Shown piece by piece: positions 24,256-30,664 of a DNA stretch of 64,000 bases. Position 1 is the first letter of the stretch; the number at the start of each line of letters is the position of its first letter. The notes below the pieces were generated by a model, which was not told the origin of the DNA, did no database searches, and was given only the letters and a program-made list of their open reading frames with translations. The translations under genes were made by a program, and so were the position numbers. Source of the DNA: an uncultured Bacteroidales bacterium (lineage in GTDB: Bacteria; Bacteroidota; Bacteroidia; Bacteroidales; FEN-979). The stretch covers positions 1 to 64,000 of the forward strand of contig CAIYJU010000191.1 of assembly GCA_903926565.1 (NCBI GenBank), in the 5' to 3' direction.

Positions 24256-24963
24256 ATGTTCCGGAGCATGAACCCCGCTGATGATCTCGACCCCATTGTT
24301 GCCAAAGAGCTGATTGACTATCTTCAGCAATTCGCCACCGAAGAACGGGTTAAAAAATTCCGCGAAACCATTCAATTTCGCACCCGCCACATCACAATTG
24401 CCCTCGAAGACATCTACCAGTCCCACAATGCCAGTGCGGTTTTACGTACCTGTGACTGCTTCGGGATTCAAAATGTTCACATCATTGAGAACCGCAATAA
24501 ATATGAAGTGAACCCGGATGTGGCTCTCGGCGCATCCAAATGGCTTGACCTTGTCAGGTATAATCAACCCGGCGACAATACCGTTGCCTGTCTCACGAGG
24601 TTAAAAAATGACGGCTACCGGATTGTTGCCACTACGCCGCATGTGAATGGCCATACTCCTGAAACATTGCCGCTGGAGACAAAAACAGCACTTATCTTTG
24701 GCACAGAGATGGCCGGATTGACCCCGGTTGCCCTCGACATGGCCGATGATTTCATCAGGATACCCATGGTGGGATTTACGGAAAGCCTTAACATCAGTGT
24801 TTCGGCAGCTATTTTCATCCAGAATCTCACCAACAGGATCCGGCTTACCAACATTGCCTGGCAGCTCTCTGATATTGAAAAAGATAAAATTCTGCTTAAC
24901 TGGCTAAAACAATCAATCAACAAGTCGGATATGATCACAAAGTCATTTCTTCGGCATTCGTAA
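24256..24963 (+). CDS. TrmH-family (SpoU) RNA 2'-O-methyltransferase, probably tRNA Gm18
   Basis: 235 aa if started at 24256; an ATG at 24268 is equally plausible given the promoter position. SPOUT-class motifs are clear: motif 1 HNASAVLRTCDCFGIQNVHIIE (Asn and Arg of the active site), motif 2 TALIFGTEMAGL, motif 3 IPMVGFTESLNISVSAAIF. Residues 1-45 and the C-terminal helix (about 200-230) resemble TrmH, which methylates the 2'-O of G18 in tRNA, rather than the rRNA enzyme RlmB, because no L30e-like N-terminal domain is present. Its stop lies within a tandem cgtaaat repeat. Confidence 0.87.
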   Translation: MFRSMNPADDLDPIVAKELIDYLQQFATEERVKKFRETIQFRTRHITIALEDIYQSHNASAVLRTCDCFGIQNVHIIENRNKYEVNPDVALGASKWLDLVRYNQPGDNTVACLTRLKNDGYRIVATTPHVNGHTPETLPLETKTALIFGTEMAGLTPVALDMADDFIRIPMVGFTESLNISVSAAIFIQNLTNRIRLTNIAWQLSDIEKDKILLNWLKQSINKSDMITKSFLRHS

Positions 24964-24986
24964 ATCGTAAATCGTAAATCGTAAAT
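24959..24986. repeat. Tandem heptamer repeat, four copies of CGTAAAT
   Basis: Four exact head-to-tail copies of CGTAAAT cover the stop codon of the trmH-like gene and run up to the bTHX promoter. Similar AATCGTAAATC fragments occur elsewhere (9325-9336). No array structure of CRISPR type. Confidence 0.8.
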
Positions 24987-24995
24987 CTTTTTTCT

Positions 24996-25003
24996 TACCT
25001 TTG
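24996..25003 (+). promoter_or_regulatory. Predicted -7 box (TACCTTTG) for the bTHX gene
   Basis: TACCTTTG matches TAnnTTTG; transcription would start near 25008, leaving a leader of about 28 bases to the ATG at 25036. Confidence 0.6.
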
Positions 25004-25035
25004 CCGATTGTGAGAAATTATTAATTCATTATATT

Positions 25036-25329
25036 ATGGGAAAAGGAGATAAAAAAACAAAACGTGGCAAAATCATCATCGGATCGTCCGGTGTCAGCCG
25101 CTCACGTAAAAAAAAGAAAAACGTTGCACCTGTTGCTGCCAAAGCCGAACCAAAAGAAAAAAAGGTTGTTGAAGAAGTAGTACCGGCTGCCCAGGCTGCA
25201 AAGAAATCAGCAAAAAAAGCTGAGGAACATGCCGAAAGCGCTGAAGAAAAGACCAAAACCGCTAAAGCCAGGAAAAAAGCTGAAGATGGTGAAGCAGAAA
25301 CGACCCCTGAAGAACCTGCTCAGGAATAA
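25036..25329 (+). CDS. 30S ribosomal protein bTHX with long Ala/Lys/Glu-rich tail
   Basis: 97 aa. The first ~28 residues, MGKGDKKTKRGKIIIGSSG then VSRSRKKKK, match the small basic bTHX (S31e-like) peptide that sits in the head of the 30S subunit in Thermus and Bacteroidota. The canonical protein ends there; here a further ~70 residues rich in Ala, Lys and Glu follow (VAAKAEPKEKKVVEEVV...EEKTKTAKARKKAED), probably disordered or helical. The tail's role is unknown. It has its own promoter and is followed by rsmG, a 16S rRNA methyltransferase. Confidence 0.85.
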   Translation: MGKGDKKTKRGKIIIGSSGVSRSRKKKKNVAPVAAKAEPKEKKVVEEVVPAAQAAKKSAKKAEEHAESAEEKTKTAKARKKAEDGEAETTPEEPAQE

Positions 25330-25400
25330 TATTTTTTATCAAGTCAATTGATTGAACACGTCCGGACAAGCCCTGCTTTTCCGGACGATTTTATTTTACC

Positions 25401-26057
25401 ATGAACCTCCCGTTAACCTGTTTTCCACATCTGACCCCATTGCAGAGCGATCAGTTTGCCTTGATGGAAAGCCTTTACCGTGAATGGAATTCCATGATCA
25501 ATGTGGTTTCGCGAAAGGACATTGATCAGTTGACCGTTCATCATATTCTTCATTCGCTTGCCATTGCAAAGGTCATTGACTTCAAACCCGGCACCCGCAT
25601 CCTCGATGCAGGCACAGGAGGTGGCTTTCCCGGGATCCCGCTGGCAACCATGTTTCCAGGAACACACTTCACCCTGGTCGATTCCATCGGCAAAAAAATT
25701 AAGGTGGTCGATGCCATCGCCAAGGAGCTCCAGCTGGATAATGTCACCACCCTGAATGCCCGGTTCGAGGATATCAGGGGCTCCTTTGACTTCATCACAG
25801 GGCGGGCAGTATCCAAACTCTCAGCCTTCTGCTCCACCCTCCAACCCCGCGTTTCAACGCGGGGTGTTTCAACGCGGGGGGCATCAGCCGGAGTGTCCAA
25901 CACCCTCCCCAACGGCATCCTATACCTCACCGGGGGTGAAGTAGAACAGGACATATCCCTGATCAAAGCGCAGTCAACAATTTGGAACCTTGCTGACTTC
26001 TTTAATGAGGATTATTTTTCAACCAAGAAGCTGGTCCATCTTCATAACTTTTTATAA
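25401..26057 (+). CDS. rsmG: 16S rRNA (guanine(527)-N(7))-methyltransferase with in-frame palindrome insertion
   Basis: 218 aa. Class I SAM-dependent methyltransferase: MINVVSRKDIDQLTVHHILHSLAI (about 32-55), SAM-binding ILDAGTGGGFPGIPLA (about 69-84), FTLVDSIGKKIKVVDAIA, FDFITGRAVSKL, and NGILYLTGGEVEQD. Between the last two blocks the family normally has a short linker; here the linker is about ten residues longer (PRVSTRGVSTRGASAG, about 148-163) and is encoded by a GC-rich palindrome plus a partial repeat of it. The frame is kept, so the enzyme may still work. It modifies G527 of 16S rRNA. Confidence 0.93.
   Translation: MNLPLTCFPHLTPLQSDQFALMESLYREWNSMINVVSRKDIDQLTVHHILHSLAIAKVIDFKPGTRILDAGTGGGFPGIPLATMFPGTHFTLVDSIGKKIKVVDAIAKELQLDNVTTLNARFEDIRGSFDFITGRAVSKLSAFCSTLQPRVSTRGVSTRGASAGVSNTLPNGILYLTGGEVEQDISLIKAQSTIWNLADFFNEDYFSTKKLVHLHNFL
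25843..25880. repeat. GC-rich palindromic repeat inserted in the rsmG coding sequence
   Basis: CCCCGCGTT (25845-25853) and AACGCGGGG (25856-25864) are perfect inverted arms with a 2-base loop. GTTTCAACGCGGGG then occurs again directly (25866-25879). The element encodes the RVSTRGVSTRG segment of RsmG. Confidence 0.85.
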
Positions 26058-26192
26058 GCTTTTCATCTCACAATCAATCAGTTCTGTTTTCGGGTTCCAT
26101 AATAGGCAAATAGTCCTTGTGCATGTCACCATATTTTCTTTATTTAGCCTGCTTATTCTCAAATTTAATCTAACCCTTTAAAATCAGTATTT

Positions 26193-28268
26193 ATGGCTGA
26201 ACAGAAGAAGTTCATTCCTTTCGTCTCTGCTGAGACAAACATGAAGGAATTCACCGTTCGGGCGTTGATCATTGGATTGTTTTTCGCCGTCATTCTCGGC
26301 GCTGCCAATGCTTACCTCGGACTCAAAGCAGGCATGACCATTGCCGCAACATATCCGGCAGCCGTTCTTGGAATGGCTATTCTGCGGATGATGAAAGGTA
26401 CCATCCTCGAAGAAAATTTCACCCGTACTGTTGGCTCCATCGGAGAATCAGTAGCGGCAGGGGCCATTTTCACCCTTCCGGCATTTTTCGTTTCGGGTAT
26501 CTGGTCTGAATTTTTCACCATGGGCCATTATATCACCTCTTCCCTTATCCTTATTGCAGGGGGTATCCTCGGGATCATGTTTGTAGCCCTGCTGCGCCGG
26601 GTGATGGTTGAAGATGCAGAATTGCCTTTCCCGGAATCAACAGCGGCTGCTGAAATTCACAAAGCAGGCCAGGGTGGTTCAGGCGGATCCAAATTCCTCT
26701 TCTGGTCGATGGGCCTCGGAGGGCTGATCAAAATCCTTGGAGAATTACAACTTTTTCAATACCTCTGGGAAAAATTTGTCGTTTTTGGCAAACAAACCAT
26801 CACCGGCACGGTCTTTACCGGCCAGGGCGGGATGCTGCTCAGCTCCCCTGGTGTCAGCCCTGCATACATGGGTGTTGGATACATCATTGGCCCAAAGTTG
26901 GGCGCACTGAACTTCAGCGGCGGTATCCTTGCATGGGGTCTCATGGCTCCAATGATCATGTACTTCCTGCTTCCCGGTATCAACTTCCAGGACTGGGCGG
27001 CATTTCTGATGGCCAAAGACCCGACCATGACGCTCGACGCTGCCATGGCAAAAGTCAACGACCCTTCCTATGAAATCACCCAGATATGGAAATTCATCAT
27101 CCGCCCAATCGCCATCGGCGGGATGCTCATAAGCGCGGCTTTTACACTTTTTAAAATGAGAAAAAGCCTTACCACCGGGATTGCCCGTTCGGTTAAGGAT
27201 GTTAAAAAAGCTGCCACAGGCATCGAACATAACGTGCCAAGAAATGAAAAAGACATCAGCTTCGGCGGGATCATGATCGGTATCGCAGCGGTTGCTGTTC
27301 TCACCTTCTGCATCACCTTTTTCATTTTCCAGACAAACATTCTCATCGCAGCCGTTGCATCTACGGTGATGATCATCCTGGCATTCTTCTTCGCCTCTGT
27401 TTCCGGCTACCTGGTCGGCATCATGGGATCTTCCAACAACCCCATCAGCGGATTGACCCTTACAGCCCTCGTGGTTACTGCCTTGATCCTCGTTGCGCTC
27501 GGCGTTCAGGGAGATGCAGGAGTTGCTACGGTGCTTGGTGTCGCTGCCATTGTGTGCGTTTCAGCTGCTGTCGCGGGTGAAATGCTTCAGGATTTAAAGG
27601 CCGGCCATATTCTTGGCGGTACACCCTGGAGAATGCAGATTGGCGACATTCTTGGTGTAATCCTCGCAGGTGCTGTGATGTTCGTCGTACTTGCCTTCCT
27701 CAATGATGGTGATATCGCTGCAGGTAAAAACCTTGGATACCAGGGTGGATTTGGCAGCAAGAACCTCTCTGCTCCCCAGGCCAGCCTGATGGCCATCCTG
27801 TCGCGCGGTATCGTGCAGGGTCAGATGGCATGGCCGCTGATCATCGCCGGTATGCTCATGGGTGTTGCTTTTATCCTCATGCAGGTGAAAAGCCCGATGC
27901 TTGTCAGCGTGGGCATGTACCTGCCGATCGAAACCACCTTTGCCATCTTTGTTGGCGGACTCATCAAAGGGGCCGTTGAAATGTACTCTGAAAAACGCAA
28001 ACACAATGATGCGCAGAAGATCCGGGTTGAAAATACCGGGGTACTGCTGGCATCCGGCATGATTGCCGGGGAGGCGCTCATGGGACTGCTCATCGCAATC
28101 TTCGCGGTGTTCGACATCTTCCTCTATAACTATTTCAGCTTCTTTAAAACACCTACATTCTATATCAGCTTCATCGTTCTGGCCATCATCGCTTATGTTC
28201 TGATCCAGATTCCGTTGAAAAACGCAGGGAAACCGGATGAACCGGCTCCGCCTGCTTCGGGGATGTAA
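26193..28268 (+). CDS. OPT-superfamily oligopeptide transporter
   Basis: 691 aa, about 15-16 predicted transmembrane helices. Opening FTVRALIIGLFFAVILGAANAYLGLKAGMTIAATYPAAVLGMAIL and the later GSSNNPISGLTLTALVVTALIL are signatures of the bacterial OPT branch; PFPESTAAAEI and GEMLQDLKAGHILGGTPW also match. These proton-coupled carriers take up peptides or metal chelates; the substrate cannot be told. Monocistronic, with a strong hairpin terminator 20 bases downstream. The upstream gap (26058-26192) holds no recognisable gene. Confidence 0.92.
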   Translation: MAEQKKFIPFVSAETNMKEFTVRALIIGLFFAVILGAANAYLGLKAGMTIAATYPAAVLGMAILRMMKGTILEENFTRTVGSIGESVAAGAIFTLPAFFVSGIWSEFFTMGHYITSSLILIAGGILGIMFVALLRRVMVEDAELPFPESTAAAEIHKAGQGGSGGSKFLFWSMGLGGLIKILGELQLFQYLWEKFVVFGKQTITGTVFTGQGGMLLSSPGVSPAYMGVGYIIGPKLGALNFSGGILAWGLMAPMIMYFLLPGINFQDWAAFLMAKDPTMTLDAAMAKVNDPSYEITQIWKFIIRPIAIGGMLISAAFTLFKMRKSLTTGIARSVKDVKKAATGIEHNVPRNEKDISFGGIMIGIAAVAVLTFCITFFIFQTNILIAAVASTVMIILAFFFASVSGYLVGIMGSSNNPISGLTLTALVVTALILVALGVQGDAGVATVLGVAAIVCVSAAVAGEMLQDLKAGHILGGTPWRMQIGDILGVILAGAVMFVVLAFLNDGDIAAGKNLGYQGGFGSKNLSAPQASLMAILSRGIVQGQMAWPLIIAGMLMGVAFILMQVKSPMLVSVGMYLPIETTFAIFVGGLIKGAVEMYSEKRKHNDAQKIRVENTGVLLASGMIAGEALMGLLIAIFAVFDIFLYNYFSFFKTPTFYISFIVLAIIAYVLIQIPLKNAGKPDEPAPPASGM

Positions 28269-28286
28269 CAATTATTTTAGAAAACT

Positions 28287-28328
28287 AAGAGAGCTGTTTC
28301 ATTTTTTTGAAACAGCTCTCCTTTTATT
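28287..28328 (+). terminator. Rho-independent terminator after the OPT transporter gene
   Basis: AGAGCTGTTTCA (28290-28301) and TGAAACAGCTCT (28308-28319) form a 12-bp stem around a T-rich loop, followed by CCTTTTATT. Confidence 0.85.
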
Positions 28329-28330
28329 AA

Positions 28331-28381
28331 CCCCATCCTCCCTGACCTCCTTCCCCAAGAAGGGAGGGATTTAGGGTGGGG
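28331..28381. repeat. GC-rich intergenic palindromic repeat
   Basis: CCCCATCCTCCCT at the left pairs broadly with AGGGTGGGG at the right, with internal CCTTCCC/GGGAGG pairing. Same general design as the element at 11998-12022; typical short intergenic repeat of Bacteroidota. Confidence 0.6.
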
Positions 28382-28399
28382 TATTAATCCTAAACCACA

Positions 28400-28798
28400 A
28401 TGAACTTTTTCCAACGCCGCCGCATTTTCAAAAAGATCAACTTCCTCGACCTCACCCCTGTGCAATCCATCGGGCATGAGGTGCGCGACGACGGCGGGAT
28501 CAACCTGCTGATGCCCCGGTTTAAAAATAAGATCAACGCTGCGCTGTTCCAGCCAAATTCAAAGGAGAAGTTCATCTTCATCAAACTCGACCGGTTTGGG
28601 GGCCATACCTGGCTGCTGATTGACGGACGATCAAATGTCTCCGAAATCTGTGCAAAACTTAACGAACAATTTTCCGAAGAACTCCAACCTGCAGAAGAGA
28701 CCGGGACCAGGGTCACCAATTTCCTCTCCATGCTTTACGATCAGCGGTATATCTCTTTCCTTGAAATTCAGGATAAAAAGGAGCAACGTGCCCAATAA
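28400..28798 (+). CDS. PqqD-family peptide-binding protein (orphan)
   Basis: 132 aa. Residues about 60-120 match the PqqD / RiPP-recognition-element fold: FIFIKLDRFGGHTWLLIDGRSNVSEICAKLNEQF...TRVTNFLSMLYDQRYISFLE. PqqD domains bind leader peptides for radical-SAM or other RiPP-modifying enzymes, but no radical SAM, precursor peptide or PQQ gene is nearby. The N-terminal ~55 residues are basic and of unknown role. Stand-alone PqqD-like proteins of this length occur in Bacteroidota without a known function, so a RiPP role is not implied. Flanked by an intergenic repeat upstream and the pepD promoter downstream. Confidence 0.75.
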   Translation: MNFFQRRRIFKKINFLDLTPVQSIGHEVRDDGGINLLMPRFKNKINAALFQPNSKEKFIFIKLDRFGGHTWLLIDGRSNVSEICAKLNEQFSEELQPAEETGTRVTNFLSMLYDQRYISFLEIQDKKEQRAQ

Positions 28799-28803
28799 AT
28801 TGC

Positions 28804-28811
28804 TAATTTTG
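28804..28811 (+). promoter_or_regulatory. Predicted -7 box (TAATTTTG) for pepD
   Basis: TAATTTTG fits TAnnTTTG and lies 53 bases upstream of the ATG at 28865. Confidence 0.45.
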
Positions 28812-28864
28812 ACGTTGTAAATGACACGAAAATAACAAACCTACATATTTAAAGAAATCACACC

Positions 28865-30325
28865 ATGAGCAAAGACATCCTCCAACTCGACCCAAAAGCA
28901 CTGTGGAAAAACTTTTACAGCCTGACCCAGATTCCACGCCCTTCCAAACAGGAAGACCAGATCAGGGAATTTATCTACAATTTCGGTAAAAACCTTGGGC
29001 TGGAAACGATCCAGGACGAGGTTGGCAACGTGATCATCAGAAAACCGGCTACCCCGGGAATGGAAAACCGCAAAGGTGTTGTGCTGCAAGGCCATCTCGA
29101 CATGGTTCCCCAGAAAAACAGCGACAAAGTGCATGATTTTGGCAAAGATCCCATCGAAACCATTGTTGACGGTGAATGGGTGCGTGCCAACGGAACCACA
29201 TTGGGCGCCGACAACGGCATGGGCGTGGCCGCTGCCATGGCAGTGCTCGAGTCAAAGGATATGCTGCACGGACCTATAGAAGCCTTGTTCACCTCTGACG
29301 AGGAGACTGGCATGACCGGGGCAACCGGTTTGAAACCAGGGGTGCTGAAAGGCGACATCCTGGTCAATATGGACTCGGAAGATGAAGGCGAACTCTATAT
29401 CGGCTGCGCCGGCGGTACAAATGGTAATATTACTTTTGTTTATGAAGAAAAACCGTTAACCGGAAATTTCGCCGGGTATAAAATCAATGTCACCGGGTTA
29501 AAAGGTGGCCACAGTGGCGTCGATATCCATCTCGGCCGTGGCAATGCCAACATCATCACGAACCGGATCCTCTATCACGGGTTCAAAAAACATGGCCTGC
29601 AGGTTGCTGCCATCGACGGAGGCAGTCTGCGCAATGCCATCCCCCGCGAATCTTTTTCGCATGTTGCCATCCCGGTTGACCAGGTGAAAGGTTTCCTTGA
29701 ATGTCTGGCCGACCTCACCGGGAAAATAAAAAATGAACTGTCAGCCGTTGAACCTACCCTGAAAATCGAAGCGGTAACAGCAGATGTTCCCGCCTCAGTT
29801 ATCAACCCTGCCGTTCTTCTGAATTGCATGAATGCCATCTATGCCTGCCCGAACGGTGTGATGAGGATGAGCAATGAGATGATCGGGCTGGTGGAAACAT
29901 CGAACAACCTGGCCATCGTAAAGGCTGAAAAAGGCACCATTAAAATTTCCAACCTGCTCCGCAGTTCTGTTGACTCTGCAAAAGAGGAGCTTCAGCAGAT
30001 GATCCAGAGCATCTTTGACCTGGCCGGTGGAACTTCAGTCTTCGACGGAAGCTACCCTGGCTGGAAACCAAACCCTGCTTCCCCTATCCTGAAAACCATG
30101 CAGGAAGTTTACAACAATAAATATGGCAACATCCCAGAAATAAAAGCCATTCACGCAGGCCTTGAATGTGGGATCCTGGGTGGCGCTTATCCCAACTGGG
30201 ATATGATCTCGTTTGGCCCGACCATCCGCTTCCCTCACTCCCCGGATGAAAAGGTAAACATTGCAACCGTGGTTAAATTCTGGGATTTCCTGGTGGAGAC
30301 ACTTAAAAATATTCCTGTAAAATAA
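28865..30325 (+). CDS. pepD: Aminoacyl-histidine dipeptidase (peptidase M20C)
   Basis: 486 aa, the usual length. A di-zinc aminopeptidase acting on Xaa-His dipeptides and related small peptides in the cytoplasm. Metal-site motifs: QGHLDMVPQK (His and Asp near 80), GADNGMGVAAAMAVLE (bridging Asp near 117), FTSDEETGMTG (Glu pair near 146-147), and a late His in IKAIHAGLECG (about 433). GGHSGVDIHLGRGNAN marks the lid/dimerisation domain. Monocistronic with its own promoter. Confidence 0.95.
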   Translation: MSKDILQLDPKALWKNFYSLTQIPRPSKQEDQIREFIYNFGKNLGLETIQDEVGNVIIRKPATPGMENRKGVVLQGHLDMVPQKNSDKVHDFGKDPIETIVDGEWVRANGTTLGADNGMGVAAAMAVLESKDMLHGPIEALFTSDEETGMTGATGLKPGVLKGDILVNMDSEDEGELYIGCAGGTNGNITFVYEEKPLTGNFAGYKINVTGLKGGHSGVDIHLGRGNANIITNRILYHGFKKHGLQVAAIDGGSLRNAIPRESFSHVAIPVDQVKGFLECLADLTGKIKNELSAVEPTLKIEAVTADVPASVINPAVLLNCMNAIYACPNGVMRMSNEMIGLVETSNNLAIVKAEKGTIKISNLLRSSVDSAKEELQQMIQSIFDLAGGTSVFDGSYPGWKPNPASPILKTMQEVYNNKYGNIPEIKAIHAGLECGILGGAYPNWDMISFGPTIRFPHSPDEKVNIATVVKFWDFLVETLKNIPVK

Positions 30326-30326
30326 T

Positions 30327-30357
30327 TTTGGTTATAAACTTTTAATTCTTACTTTTG
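30327..30357 (+). promoter_or_regulatory. Promoter of rpmH (TTTG -33, TACTTTTG -7)
   Basis: TTTG at 30327-30330 and TACTTTTG at 30350-30357 are separated by 19 bases, the textbook Bacteroidota spacing. It is the best complete promoter in the window and sits only two bases after the pepD stop. Confidence 0.8.
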
Positions 30358-30379
30358 CAGTCCCAAAAATTAATGCGAG

Positions 30380-30541
30380 ATGACAAAGAGAACATATCAG
30401 CCCTCAAACAGGAAGAGAAAAAATAAACACGGTTTTCGTGAACGCATGGCTACTGCCAATGGACGTAAAGTACTGGCAGCCAGAAGGGCTAAAGGAAGAA
30501 AAAAACTGACTGTTTCCGACGAAAAATTGGATAAAGAATAA
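30380..30541 (+). CDS. rpmH: 50S ribosomal protein L34
   Basis: 53 aa: [19 protein letters not shown] at the N-terminus, then [27 protein letters not shown]. This is the conserved L34 sequence, with the TYQPS, HGFRxRM and GRKVLxxRRxKGRxxL blocks all intact, followed by a short acidic tail. Ribosomal large-subunit protein. In many bacteria rpmH sits with rnpA and dnaA; here it stands alone behind a strong promoter and ends before a hairpin terminator, about 5.5 kb from the RNase P RNA gene. Confidence 0.97.
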   Translation: MTKRTYQPSNRKRKNKHGFRERMATANGRKVLAARRAKGRKKLTVSDEKLDKE

Positions 30542-30591
30542 TAATTCTTTCCTTGATTGACAGGATCAATCCGAATTTTACGCAATTTTGT

Positions 30592-30628
30592 AAAAAAAGA
30601 AGATAACTTATGTTTATCTTCTTTTTTT
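30592..30628 (+). terminator. Rho-independent terminator after rpmH
   Basis: AAAGAAGATAA and TTATCTTCTTT form an 11-bp stem around a short loop, with A-rich left and T-rich right flanks. Confidence 0.85.
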
Positions 30629-30664
30629 ATTTTCATAAGTCCCCTGATACCTTAAACAACAGAC

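Noticed and set aside
24959-24986. Tandem heptamers considered as a CRISPR array
   Set aside because: Units are contiguous, only 7 bases, with no spacers and no cas genes.
26058-26192. Gap upstream of the OPT transporter examined for a small RNA or riboswitch
   Set aside because: No stable hairpin with T-run and no known aptamer core could be recognised.
27594-28271. 225-aa open frame opposite the OPT transporter gene
   Set aside because: His/Asp-rich translation typical of an antisense membrane-protein gene; no start signal.
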